The position numbers were made by a program, and so were the translations under genes. Shown in pieces: positions 45,340 through 54,248 of a stretch of DNA of 64,000 bases (positions are counted from its first letter, which is position 1; the number at the start of each line of letters is the position of its first letter). The stretch spans positions 682,001-746,000 of the forward strand of contig CAWHKV010000002.1 in the NCBI GenBank assembly GCA_963830175.1, read 5' to 3'. The notes beneath the pieces were generated by a model. It was not told where the DNA came from and made no database searches. It saw only the letters and a program-made list of their open reading frames with translations. The stretch is from JBBRBB01 sp963830175 (GTDB lineage: Bacteria > Bacteroidota > Bacteroidia > Chitinophagales > Chitinophagaceae).

Positions 45340-45909
45340 TTAAAATGCGGGGGGCAGCAAACTATCAGAAACACTAATCGGGCCTTTTGCATTTGTTATG
45401 GTCCACCAGGTAAAATTCTGGTCTGCCTGTAAACCTGTTCCATCAATCTTTTCATCCGGTTTTCGTATGTGCACCGCAGTGTTCGTGTAAATGCGTTCAC
45501 GATCTTGGTCCCACCAAAGTTCATCACTTAATAATGTGTCTTTCTTTACATTATATACAACAACGCTATCTTTAAGATATACCAGGTTTGTTTTTTGGTA
45601 ATATATGCCATAACGTGCGGTAAGATTGCTTTCTACCTTGCCGCTGTCATTATAAAATATAACTTTTAGTGTTTTAGGAAATTCAATTTGTGGAGAGTCG
45701 TTTTCCACGCTGCGCATGAGGGGAGCAGTAAGTTTGGCTTTTAATATTCCACCCTGGCTTAGGTAACTTTCCACATTTACTGCTTCATCCACCGGTTGCT
45801 TCTTGCGGGATAGGTCTCTTACTTCATTTATGTCATTCTCACATGAGAAAAACAGCGTCAAACATATAATTACAACAGTACCGAAAATATTTCTGTAGCT
45901 GTTAATCAT
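45340..45909 (-). CDS. lptC: LPS export ABC transporter periplasmic protein LptC
   Basis: A 189-residue protein with a lipoprotein-like N-terminus (LTLFFSC) and the LptC/OstA-like beta-jellyroll repeats: ESYLSQGGILKAKLTAPLM, then DSGKVESNLTARYGIYY, then DTLLSDELWWDQDRERIYT. LptC links the inner-membrane LptBFG complex to LptA in LPS transport. Its start overlaps the upstream outer-membrane protein gene by 8 nt, in an operon with coaX. Confidence 0.92.
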   Translation of the reverse strand: MINSYRNIFGTVVIICLTLFFSCENDINEVRDLSRKKQPVDEAVNVESYLSQGGILKAKLTAPLMRSVENDSPQIEFPKTLKVIFYNDSGKVESNLTARYGIYYQKTNLVYLKDSVVVYNVKKDTLLSDELWWDQDRERIYTNTAVHIRKPDEKIDGTGLQADQNFTWWTITNAKGPISVSDSLLPPAF

Positions 45910-47299
45910 ATTTGCGATGAATAAACCACAGGTCGCTTAACGCAAGACCCACAGACAATTTAAAGAATGTCTCAGTAAGATTATTTACACTTGTGCCACG
46001 TTTACCAATCTCAAATGCCGTGTTTATAAGTGTTGACTGATTATCGATTGAACGGAATTTTCTTAGGTTGAAAGCCGTACCAAAAGTAAGTGCGCGTTCA
46101 TTATATCCATTCCCATCAGCATTAATATAATTTTTACCTGCGTAAAATCCAACTTTGTATGTTGAGCGCGACCAAAATGTATTACCATTTAAAGGGTCTG
46201 GCGTTATTTCTCCGCCAGCACTTACCCTCCAGCTATCGTTGATCTGATCAGGTTGATCAAAAAAGCGATAATCTGTCCATTTAGTGGCGGTATAATCAGC
46301 ACCGAAACTCCATTTGGTTACAGGTATAACCCTGGGCGATTCTGCGCCCATCATTTTATAAAATCTAAAACCCGCGGTGTACGACAGTGGCATTTCAATT
46401 TTTCCTTTAATATCTGCCAGTTTGTAAACACTGTCTATCTGAATGAATTCACCAGAGGTACCATAGGTAAATGTTTGCCTGTTTACCGATTTGGTTGCAT
46501 TAAGATGTTGTTGCAAAGTGCCTGAAGCGCCAATGCTTAAAAAATATGTTTCGGGAATTTTTGTGGTAGGGTTATTTACCTGCTTTAATTTAAATGCAGA
46601 ATAAATACCAGGGTTTATAAAAAAGCCTCCAAAGCTGGTAGAATCAGATGAATTTGAACGATAGTATAAAACGGAGTCATTTAAAAAATCAATTTTTGTG
46701 CTGATGTTTTTCTGACCGAATTCATACCCTGCATTTACACCAAAACTAAAATTACCAATGCGTTTTCCTAAGCCAATAAATGCCTGGTTTAATCCTCCAT
46801 TCCCTTCATAAATGGTTTGCATGGAATCGAATGATCTTTTATTCTCCTGTACGCTGTAACTAACCTTGGTTGCTGGGCGTAATCCAAAAACAAGCCCTGT
46901 GCTGCTTTTTAAATTGTTGCTTAACGGTACACCAATCTGCACGTAGGATGGAATAAAATTTACCGAGTTGAATTTGTCTGATGGTGTTGCACTGTGCAAT
47001 CCACGTGTATCGATAGTTGTACCGATCTCGTATACAACACGCCCACCTTTAATGCCATTGCCAAGATCCAGAAAACGCAGGGAGCTGTATGTGGCAGGGT
47101 TTACTGAATTTATCCACTGAGATGGCTGATAAGCGGCAGATATGCCACCCATTGCCCGGGAGCCTATATTCTGGGAGGGATAAACATCGCCCAGTCCATA
47201 CCGTGAGAAGGGGGAGTTTTCCTGCGACTGTAAATTTGTACAGTAAAAAATAACCGCCAGTAAAACACAAAACCTATTTATTACATTCGCAGATAGCAT
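45902..47299 (-). CDS. Outer-membrane beta-barrel protein, porin-like
   Basis: A 465-residue exported protein (signal ending NLQSQ). It opens NSPFSRYGLGDVYPSQNIGS and continues with RAMGGISAAYQ and VNPATYSSL, the start of a FadL-like or general Bacteroidota outer-membrane protein. Alternating hydrophobic/aromatic strands run throughout and it ends in an aromatic-containing segment. The substrate is unknown. It lies between coaX (26-nt overlap) and lptC (8-nt overlap), so it is co-translated with an LPS-transport component. Confidence 0.85.
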   Translation of the reverse strand: MLSANVINRFCVLLAVIFYCTNLQSQENSPFSRYGLGDVYPSQNIGSRAMGGISAAYQPSQWINSVNPATYSSLRFLDLGNGIKGGRVVYEIGTTIDTRGLHSATPSDKFNSVNFIPSYVQIGVPLSNNLKSSTGLVFGLRPATKVSYSVQENKRSFDSMQTIYEGNGGLNQAFIGLGKRIGNFSFGVNAGYEFGQKNISTKIDFLNDSVLYYRSNSSDSTSFGGFFINPGIYSAFKLKQVNNPTTKIPETYFLSIGASGTLQQHLNATKSVNRQTFTYGTSGEFIQIDSVYKLADIKGKIEMPLSYTAGFRFYKMMGAESPRVIPVTKWSFGADYTATKWTDYRFFDQPDQINDSWRVSAGGEITPDPLNGNTFWSRSTYKVGFYAGKNYINADGNGYNERALTFGTAFNLRKFRSIDNQSTLINTAFEIGKRGTSVNNLTETFFKLSVGLALSDLWFIHRKYD

Positions 47300-47999
47300 A
47301 TAATCCTTTATATATTAAGTAAGGGTTGGCAAATATCTTCTTTTTGATATGAGGCGCAAAAAAGCCCATATCTCCCCCGGTTAAAAGCGCGTTAAAGTTG
47401 GCATACCTTTTTTCATATTCAGAAATTACCCCTTCAATTTCTTTACTAATTCCGAGTATTACTCCGCTTAAAATATTTGTGCGTGTATCGTAACCAGTAA
47501 GCGGGAAATTGTCGTCGGGTTTTATTAAAGGAAGTTTTGCAGTGTAGGCATGCATACTGTTAAAACGCATATTAAAACCTGGTGAAATACTGCCTCCTAA
47601 AAATTCATGAAAACTATTTATAAAATTAAAAGTAATACAAGACCCCAGGCTTATAACCAGGTTATGATGACCGGGGTACAGGTTCACAGCAGCCGCGCAA
47701 AGGGCTAGCCTGTCTGTACCGATAGTTTCGGGCTTGCCTACAGGCGAAGTAAATGGCAACTTGCTTTTGTGTGACAGTTTATGAAAGTTCGTTTTATTAG
47801 TTAGCACATTTTCTATTTCTGGGTCATGATCTATTACAGAAGATAGAATTGTATTTACAGGTAAATATGTTTGAAGCAGGTTGTCTACAGCTCCCGCTGA
47901 ATTTTCTGTAAGGTTTACCACTTCTTTCAGATCATCGCCTTCAAAAACCGCGCACTTTAAACGCGTATTTCCAAAATCGAAACAAAGTGTTGATTGCAT
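47274..47999 (-). CDS. coaX: Type III pantothenate kinase
   Basis: A 241-residue enzyme that phosphorylates pantothenate in the first step of CoA synthesis. Its ASKHA-fold motifs are CFDFGNTRLKCAVF at the N-terminus, GTDRLALCAAAVNLYPG with the catalytic Asp, and LGSCITFNFIN, GGSISPGF. I chose the ATG at 47999, since homologues begin just before CFDFGNT; an upstream ATG at 48017 would add 6 residues. It heads the coaX-OMP-lptC operon. Confidence 0.92.
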   Translation of the reverse strand: MQSTLCFDFGNTRLKCAVFEGDDLKEVVNLTENSAGAVDNLLQTYLPVNTILSSVIDHDPEIENVLTNKTNFHKLSHKSKLPFTSPVGKPETIGTDRLALCAAAVNLYPGHHNLVISLGSCITFNFINSFHEFLGGSISPGFNMRFNSMHAYTAKLPLIKPDDNFPLTGYDTRTNILSGVILGISKEIEGVISEYEKRYANFNALLTGGDMGFFAPHIKKKIFANPYLIYKGLYAICECNK

Positions 48000-48068
48000 A
48001 AATTGAAAGGGCTGCAAGATAACCTTAATGAAGTAAATGTGCTTTTGGTTTTGTACACATAAAATGCA

Positions 48069-48704
48069 TTAAATATCGAATCCCTTTAATTCCCTGAAAT
48101 GACCATTCAGTTTTATTTTATCTTTTAAAGTTTCAAGGCTGGTAATTACGGGTAACATTTTTTGGAGATGTCTTTTTAAATATTCAAGCCGCTGGTCTTC
48201 CCTTAACAGTTCCAGTAATTCGTATTCTTCTTTAAGTTGAAGACCTGCGTGATGCGCAACATCATAACTAAGCATTTCAGGTATAGGTTTAAGAAATCTT
48301 TTGTTCACCTTCAACAACTTGTGCATCTCCTTAATAGACTCAAAAAGAAGCGCCATGGTTTTTGGTTTAGGGACTATATTATTGCCTGGATGGTTTACAA
48401 TGGCGCCACTGAAAAGCTTATCCGGAATAGATTTAATGACTTCTAAAATTCTGAAAATACTTACACCGCGTGTAATAATATCCATTCTGCCATCATCGTA
48501 AGTGGCAACGATCTGGGTAATTTCTACAAGGGTGCCCATTTCGGTCATTACAGAATTCATAACTGTGGGTACGCCAAATGGTTTTTTCTCTTTAAAGCAT
48601 TCAACAACCATTTGTTTGTACCGTTCTTCAAAAACGTGCAGGTTAAGTATCTCACCGGGGTAAACAACAATTTCAAGTGGAAATATTGGAATAAAATTGG
48701 TCAT
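48069..48704 (-). CDS. LON peptidase substrate-binding domain protein
   Basis: About 211 residues with the LON N-terminal domain alone: FIPIFPLEIVVYPGEILNLHVFEERY and a later VEITQIVATYDDGRMDIITRG. No AAA+ or protease domain follows. A C-terminal helical region of about 90 residues completes it. Such proteins are widespread and thought to bind substrates or small molecules; function is not established. The ATG at 48704 matches homologues, while the frame opens at 48716. It is upstream of coaX by about 70 nt. Confidence 0.87.
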   Translation of the reverse strand: MTNFIPIFPLEIVVYPGEILNLHVFEERYKQMVVECFKEKKPFGVPTVMNSVMTEMGTLVEITQIVATYDDGRMDIITRGVSIFRILEVIKSIPDKLFSGAIVNHPGNNIVPKPKTMALLFESIKEMHKLLKVNKRFLKPIPEMLSYDVAHHAGLQLKEEYELLELLREDQRLEYLKRHLQKMLPVITSLETLKDKIKLNGHFRELKGFDI

Positions 48705-48816
48705 GATGATATGCAATTTAATTATTTTATACAGGTAAATTCCTCCGCCTTATTAAAACATCAAGCCACGTTCATAGTATTTGTAAATGGAAATAATATT
48801 TTTAAAAAATCGCATC

Positions 48817-48840
48817 ATTTATCGTATTTTTACGATAAAT
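48817..48840 (+). promoter_or_regulatory. Perfect 10-bp palindrome, likely ArsR operator
   Basis: ATTTATCGTA (48817-48826), a TTTT spacer, TACGATAAAT (48831-48840). It ends 6 nt before the ATG of the ArsR-family regulator at 48847. The dyad is perfect, as expected for a dimeric winged-helix repressor. It overlaps a TATTTTTA sequence resembling the -7 element, so binding would block transcription of its own gene. Confidence 0.75.
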
Positions 48841-48846
48841 AAGAAA

Positions 48847-49179
48847 ATGGCTATACATAAAAAAGAACAGTTTACAAATAAAGAACAGGAAGTTGCTGCA
48901 TTTGCCAAGGCGTTAAGCCACCCTGCGCGTATAGCTATATTAAAAATTATTGCATCACGAAATGAATGTATTTGTGGTGAACTGGTAGAAGCGTTGTCCC
49001 TGGCGCAAAGCACTGTTAGCCAGCATATAAAAGAATTGATAAATGCAGGTCTGGTAAAGGGAACGGTAAACGGTGTTAAAAGCTGTTATTGTATTAACTG
49101 GAAAATTGTTGACAAAAACCTGCACGAGATTTCTTTATTGTTAGGGGTACTAAAAACAAAAAATAAAGCATGTTGCTAA
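48847..49179 (+). CDS. ArsR/SmtB-family repressor, arsenic-type Cys-x-Cys sensor
   Basis: A 110-residue winged-helix protein: ALSHPARIAILKIIAS, then ECICGELVEALSLAQSTVSQHIKEL (recognition helix AQSTVSQHIKE) and a beta-wing GTVNGVKSCYCINW. The Cys-Ile-Cys at the start of the DNA-binding helix matches the As(III)/Sb(III) site of ArsR (ELCVCDL). Four further Cys are present: two in CYC of the wing and two at the very C-terminus (ACC). I chose the ATG at 48847; a longer frame from 48787 would read through the operator palindrome. It is followed by a 30-residue Cys-rich peptide gene and a terminator. Confidence 0.88.
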   Translation: MAIHKKEQFTNKEQEVAAFAKALSHPARIAILKIIASRNECICGELVEALSLAQSTVSQHIKELINAGLVKGTVNGVKSCYCINWKIVDKNLHEISLLLGVLKTKNKACC

Positions 49180-49229
49180 AAAATAGTTTGCAAACAAAAC
49201 AACATTTTATAACCTTAAAAATCTAATGT

Positions 49230-49322
49230 ATGAAACAGAATGAAGCCATGCAATGCTGCGGAACAGGCTGTTGTACGGTGGTTGAAGATATACCACCGGT
49301 ACCCTGTTGCGGCTGTTGCTAG
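49230..49322 (+). CDS. 30-residue cysteine-rich peptide in the ArsR operon (candidate metal-binding peptide)
   Basis: A tiny open frame from ATG 49230 to TAG 49320-49322. Eight of its 30 residues are Cys, arranged in four adjacent pairs at positions 9-10, 14-15, 26-27 and 29-30, that is CC-x3-CC-x10-CC-x-CC, with the sequences CCGTGCC and CCGCC. A Pro-rich acidic middle (VEDIPPVP) separates the two halves. It lies 50 nt after the ArsR stop and 6 nt before a strong terminator, so it is in the same transcript. The arrangement suggests a metallothionein-like or thiol-chelating peptide controlled by ArsR. It is not a family I recognise, and translation is unproven. Confidence 0.6.
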   Translation: MKQNEAMQCCGTGCCTVVEDIPPVPCCGCC

Positions 49323-49327
49323 AGAAC

Positions 49328-49355
49328 AAGCCCTCCGAAACGGAGGGCTTTTTTT
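49328..49355 (+). terminator. Rho-independent terminator of the ArsR operon
   Basis: Perfect 10-bp stem AAGCCCTCCG / CGGAGGGCTT (49328-49337 and 49341-49350) with an AAA loop and a T-run to 49355, immediately after the Cys-rich peptide gene. Confidence 0.95.
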
Positions 49356-49371
49356 GTAAATGTTTGTTCAT

Positions 49372-49398
49372 AAAAAAAGACCGCCGAAGGCGGTCTTT
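49372..49398 (-). terminator. Rho-independent terminator of the PAPS synthase gene
   Basis: Stem AAAGACCGCC / GGCGGTCTTT (49376-49385 and 49389-49398) with a GAA loop. Read on the minus strand it is followed by a run of T. It lies 20 nt beyond the stop of the gene at 49418 and faces the ArsR-operon terminator. Confidence 0.93.
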
Positions 49399-49417
49399 AC
49401 ATTAAATCATTTTTTAT

Positions 49418-51223
49418 TTAAGCAGGCACCTGTGCCTTATTGGTAGCCCATTCAATTAAAATATCAGCTACTTCAGGACGGGAAAACTCCATTGGAGGAC
49501 GCTTTCCTTCCTGTAACATTTCGCGAACTTTTGTTCCGCTTAATGAAATGGCTTCTGCATTCTTTGGAGCAGTTTTACTGCTTGCCATGCTTTCAGTATT
49601 TACACACCAGAAGGTGTTTTCAAACTTCAGGATCTGCATACCTATGCTGCTGCCTACTTTATCCATCATTTCCTGTGCTTCGTACGTTCCGTAATATGTG
49701 CCCACACCTGCATGGTCTCTGCCAATGATCATGTGTGTGCAACCATAGTTCTTGCGAATGATGGTATGGTTGATCGCTTCACGCGGACCTGCATAACGCA
49801 TAGCTGTTGGTAACACGCTAAGCATCGTATTATCCTGGTTAAAATAATTATCGATCAATGCTTCGTAACAACGCATACGGGTTGGGGCAGGTATATCATC
49901 ACTTTTTGTTTCACCAACTATCGGATGAATAAGTGCTCCATCCACAATCTCCTGCGCACATTTAATTAAATATTCGTGTGCGCGGTGTATGGGGTTACGT
50001 GTTTGAAAAGCAACGATGGTTTTCCATCCGCGTTTTTCAAATTCTGCGCGGGTTTCGGTGGGGTCAAGAAAATATTTGTCTTCAATATCATCATGACGTA
50101 ATGGGCGGTTTACCATTTCAAGCGGTCCCGCAATAAACCTGTTTCCGCCTTTTTTAATAGCCTGAACACCCGGATGTTTTTCTTCTGTTGTCTTAAAGCA
50201 TTTCTGCGCAAGATTATCAAGGTCAAGTTCAAACTTTTCATCAACGGTCATTATTGCCAATACGCGGCCAGACCTGTCTAATAATGCGATCTCTGCACCC
50301 GTTTGAATGTTATCATACTCATTACCTGCAGGTAACAAAATAGGAATGCCCCAGGTTGTTCCGTTGGCTAAAGTCATGTTTTCTATAGAAGATTCAGAAT
50401 CGGCTTTACCCATAAAACCGGTAAGCGGGCTGAATGCGCCAATAGCGATCATTTCAACATCTGCACCGTAACGGTCTTCGATTGTTAATTGAAAAAGCCC
50501 TTCAGCTTTCTTTTCTAGTTCTTTAATACGTGCGCCTGTGGCAATTTTATTTACCAGCACACCACCATGTGGTTGATTCATTTTAATTATGCAGTTTGAG
50601 TTATGAGAAACAGATTCTTTCTTGTTGATGTATCCTTTGCTTTCAAGGTAGTTCATAACCTCCGCAGCACAGGCTTCCAAAGATTTTTCACCGGTGTTAA
50701 TAACCAGTTCAGCATTTTTCGGAGCTTCATAAGGATCGTCAATACCTGTAAAGTTTTTAATTTCACCTGCGCGGGCTTTTTTGTAAAGACCTTTTGGATC
50801 GCGTTCTTCACAAACATCAAGCGATGCATTTACAAACACTTCAATAAACTCGCCTTCTTCCACCAGGTTTCTAACCATTTCACGGTCGCTCTGGTAAGGA
50901 GAAATAAATGCAGTTGAAACAAATGCGCCTGCATCTACAAATAATTTTGCTACTTCACCTATACGGCGAATGTTTTCTTTACGGTCTTCGGTAGAAAATC
51001 CCAAACCTTTATTAAGACCATGGCGAACATTATCACCATCAAGTACATAAGTGTGAAATCCACGTTCAAATAATAATTCTTCTACCTTGTTAGCAAGCGT
51101 AGACTTTCCGGCTCCTGATAAACCTGTATACCAAAGAATTGCAGATTTATGGCCGTTCATACGATGGCGGTCAGCTTTAGCGATTGTGGTTGCATGCCAC
51201 ACGATGTTTTTAGTTACTTCCAT
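49418..51223 (-). CDS. Bifunctional adenylylsulfate kinase / sulfate adenylyltransferase (PAPS synthase-like fusion)
   Basis: A 601-residue fusion. Residues 1-195 are APS kinase (P-loop GLSGAGKST, VLDGDNVRHGLNKGLGFS, FISPYQSDRE). Residues 215-601 are an ATP sulfurylase of the single-chain type with QTRNPIHRAHEYL (HxxH catalytic motif) and GRDHAGVGTYYG. Together they make APS and then PAPS from sulfate and ATP. The order, kinase first, is that of animal PAPS synthetases and some bacteria. PAPS may feed sulfate reduction or the sulfotransferase encoded at 36587. The gene has its own terminator and a 160-nt upstream spacer with nested inverted repeats. Confidence 0.94.
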   Translation of the reverse strand: MEVTKNIVWHATTIAKADRHRMNGHKSAILWYTGLSGAGKSTLANKVEELLFERGFHTYVLDGDNVRHGLNKGLGFSTEDRKENIRRIGEVAKLFVDAGAFVSTAFISPYQSDREMVRNLVEEGEFIEVFVNASLDVCEERDPKGLYKKARAGEIKNFTGIDDPYEAPKNAELVINTGEKSLEACAAEVMNYLESKGYINKKESVSHNSNCIIKMNQPHGGVLVNKIATGARIKELEKKAEGLFQLTIEDRYGADVEMIAIGAFSPLTGFMGKADSESSIENMTLANGTTWGIPILLPAGNEYDNIQTGAEIALLDRSGRVLAIMTVDEKFELDLDNLAQKCFKTTEEKHPGVQAIKKGGNRFIAGPLEMVNRPLRHDDIEDKYFLDPTETRAEFEKRGWKTIVAFQTRNPIHRAHEYLIKCAQEIVDGALIHPIVGETKSDDIPAPTRMRCYEALIDNYFNQDNTMLSVLPTAMRYAGPREAINHTIIRKNYGCTHMIIGRDHAGVGTYYGTYEAQEMMDKVGSSIGMQILKFENTFWCVNTESMASSKTAPKNAEAISLSGTKVREMLQEGKRPPMEFSRPEVADILIEWATNKAQVPA

Positions 51224-51300
51224 TGCGGATGAAGTTTTTTTAGTTGTTTTAAATGAATATTGGCCGAAGGTAATTCTCTTTTGTCGTAATTCCTATAAGT

Positions 51301-51342
51301 GTTATAGAATTAAAAGGATTAATCCCCCTCTCATTCTATAAC
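51301..51342. promoter_or_regulatory. Nested inverted repeats between the PAPS synthase and guaB genes
   Basis: Outer arms GTTATAGAAT (51301-51310) and ATTCTATAAC (51333-51342) are perfect reverse complements with a 22-nt loop. Inside the loop is a second perfect palindrome, GGATTAATCC (51316-51325). The element lies in the divergent spacer, 78 nt from the PAPS synthase start and about 50 nt from guaB. It could be an operator or an RNA hairpin in a leader. No regulator is adjacent. Confidence 0.45.
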
Positions 51343-51392
51343 GCAAATCAGGTGCTTTTCTTGTGTAAGGATGGATTTCCTTAGTTTTGCAC

Positions 51393-52888
51393 ATGGCAAC
51401 ACTAATCAACGAATCAGACTCATACAATAAGCGCTTTTTTGGCGAAGGACTAACTTTTGATGATGTTTTGTTATTGCCGGCATACAGCCAGGTCTTACCG
51501 CGCGAAACTGATACAGGATCCCAACTTACCAAGAACCTTAAATTAAATATTCCCATACTTTCCGCAGCCATGGACACGGTAACTGAAGCCGGGTTGGCAA
51601 TGGCTTTGGCCCGGGAAGGTGGCATTGGCATTCTGCACAAAAACATGTCAGTAGAGCAACAGGCTGCCGAAGTTAGAAAGGTAAAAAGGAGTGAAAGCGG
51701 GTTAATAATAGACCCAATAACCCTTTTGGTAGATGCTACCATTGGCGATGCACAAAAATTAATGAAAGATAACCGCATAGGCGGAATTCCCATTATAGAT
51801 GAAAATGGTTGCCTGGTTGGTATTTTAACCAATCGTGACCTGCGGTTTGAAACCAACAATCGAATATTAGTGAAGGATGTAATGACCAGGGAAAACCTGA
51901 TTACAGCCCCGGAAGGAACAGATCTTAAAAAAGCAGAGACCATTTTAAAAAAGTATAAAATTGAAAAACTTCCCGTAGTAAATAAAAAGGGAAAGCTAAC
52001 CGGGCTAATTACTTACCGCGATATATTACAGTTACGCAATTATCCTAATGCCGTAAAAGACCAGTACGGCAGACTTATTGGTGGGCGCCGCTTTGGGAAT
52101 TACAAGGGATATTGAAGAAACGGGCCATTGCTTTACAGCAGGTAGGGGTAGATGTTGTTACATTAGATAGCGCACATGGGCATAGTAAAGGTGTTATCGA
52201 TGCCCTTAAGTCATTGAAAAAAAGGTGCAAGGACCTGCAGGTTATTGCAGGTAATGTGGGAACGGGGGAGGGCGCAAAAGCATTAGCCGAAGCTGGCGCA
52301 GATGCGGTTAAAATTGGTATAGGGCCAGGGAGCATTTGCACAACTCGAATTGTTGCAGGTGCCGGTGTGCCGCAGTTAACAGCCGTTTTAGAAGCGTCTG
52401 CAGCACTTAAAGGTAAAAATATACCGATTATAGCTGATGGTGGTATACGATATACAGGCGACCTGGTTAAAGCTTTGGCAGCCGGTGCAAACACGGTTAT
52501 GATGGGAAGCATATTTGCTGGCGTTGAAGAAAGCCCTGGCGAAACCATAATTTATGAAGGACGAAAATTTAAAGAATACCGGGGAATGGGAAGTATAAGT
52601 GCGATGGCGCAAGGGAGCAGTGACAGATATTTTCAGGATGTGGAGGATGGCATTAAAAAACTGGTACCCGAAGGCATTGAAGGCCGGGTGGCATATAAAG
52701 GAAATGTTAGTGAAGTGGTAACCCAATTTGTGGGTGGTTTACGCGCCGGTATGGGTTATTGCGGGGCAAAAACTATTTCAGAACTGCAACAGGCAACATT
52801 TATAAAAATTACCAATGCAGGTATGCGCGAAAGCCATGCACACGATATTGAAATAACCAGGGAAGCACCAAACTACAGCCGCAAATAA
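51393..52888 (+). pseudogene. guaB: IMP dehydrogenase (two frameshifts)
   Basis: The gene encodes the IMP dehydrogenase of guanine nucleotide synthesis, about 498 residues. It has the start FGEGLTFDDVLLLPAYSQ, two CBS domains at about residues 95-200, LDSAHGHS, the catalytic-Cys loop GPGSICTTRIVAG and the flap region GMGSISAMAQG. Two single-base insertions are apparent: one G at 52080-52081 and one A at 52120. Removing both gives LIVGAALGITRDIEERAIALQQ, matching the family. As written, neither fragment is active, but guaB is rarely dispensable, so consensus error is likelier than gene loss. The start could also be 51387. Confidence 0.93.
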
Positions 52889-52894
52889 ATAAAC

Positions 52895-54052
52895 TTAATC
52901 GCGCAATATGCTGCGGCTTATTACAATCCGCTGTATTTCGCTGGTGCCTTCATAAATCTGGGTGATTTTTGCATCGCGCATTAACCGCTCAACATGGTAT
53001 TCTTTTACATACCCGTAACCACCGTGTATTTGTATCGCTTCAACAGTGCTCCACATGGCAGTTTCTGAGGAAAAAACCTTAGCCATGCTTGCGCTTAGTG
53101 TATAATTCCGGTTAGCATCTTTATCACAAGCTGCCTGAAAACATAATAACCGGCTCGCTTCAATTCGGGTTGCCATGTCTGCCAGTTTAAACTGTATTGC
53201 CTGGTGATTAAAAATCTCGGTTCCAAAAGCCTTTCTTTCCTGGGCATATTTTAACGATAGCTCATAGGCGCCGCTGGCTATTCCCAGGGCCTGGGCTGCA
53301 ATTCCCAGCCGTCCGCCATTTAGCGTTTTCATGGCATAGGAAAACCCAAATCCATCGGGTCCTATCCGGTTTTCCTTTGGCACTTTTACGTCGCTGAATG
53401 AAATGGAAGTAGTGTCGCTTCCACGAATGCCCAGTTTGTTCTCTTTATTACCAACCGTAACACCAGTCCATTCTTTCTCCACTATAAGGCAATTAATTCC
53501 TTTGCTTCCTTTAGACGAATCGGTTTGAGCCATTACCAGGTAAACACTCGCATTGTAGCCGTTCGTTATCCAGTTTTTTGTTCCATTCAATAAATAATAA
53601 TCACCCATGTCTTCCGCAGTTGTTCGCTGCATAGTGGCATCGCTACCGGCTTCTGGTTCGCTTAATAAAAATGCGCCTATATATAATTTATCATCCTTTT
53701 TGCCCCGTGCAAGCCCGGTAAGGTATTTCTGCTTTTGTTCCTCATTTCCAAATGCTTCCAATCCCCAGCAAACAAGGCTGTTATTTACACTCATACAAAC
53801 ACTCACACTTGCATCAATCTTGCTAATTTCTTCAATAGCAATACGTAACTTACCGTATCCATTCCGCTCCCGCCATAATCCGGGCTTACCATCATCCCCA
53901 TAAAACCCAGGTCAGCAAGTTTTAAAACCTGCTCCATGGGAAATTGTTGCTTTTCATCCCTTTCAATTACACCGGGTAAACATTCTGTTCTCGCAAAATC
54001 CCTTGCGGCGGATTTTAATCATTTCTTGTTCCTCGGTTAATGCAAACTCCAT
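52895..54052 (-). pseudogene. Acyl-CoA dehydrogenase (two frameshifts)
   Basis: A fatty-acid or branched-chain acyl-CoA dehydrogenase of about 386 residues. The long C-terminal fragment has the FAD/substrate motifs LLSEPEAGSDATMQRT, WITNG and GGYGYVKEYHVERLMRDAKI, ending in the EGTSEIQRIVISR block with the catalytic base nearby. The N-terminus in other frames gives MEFALTEEQEMIK and AARDFARTECLPGVIERDEK. Removing one base from the homopolymer at 54013-54016 and adding one near 53841 restores a continuous protein. The start is ATG at 54052. It ends 7 nt from the convergent guaB stop. Confidence 0.9.
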
Positions 54053-54173
54053 ATATGGTGATTTAATATTTCGGCAAAAGTAGCAGAACCCATCTTCTTA
54101 AAAACTAACAGATATTAGTTTTAGTCTGTAATAATTGAATAAATTTAAACCAGCACCTCAATTTAAAATGGTT

Positions 54174-54181
54174 TAACTTTG
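54174..54181 (+). promoter_or_regulatory. Candidate -7 promoter element upstream of tatD
   Basis: TAACTTTG matches the Bacteroidota -7 consensus TAnnTTTG and would start transcription about 60 nt before the tatD ATG. No good -33 TTTG is visible at the usual distance, so this is tentative. Confidence 0.3.
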
Positions 54182-54248
54182 GATGCGTTGCATATTTGCA
54201 CAATATGTAAACTAATCCACTTTTAAACAGATAATGTAAGTTGCATCT

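Noticed and set aside
51302..51943. 213-codon open frame on the minus strand opposite guaB
   Set aside because: It is the complement of a well-conserved guaB coding sequence, has no recognisable family, and its low-complexity translation (Ser/Arg/Pro-rich) is typical of a shadow frame.
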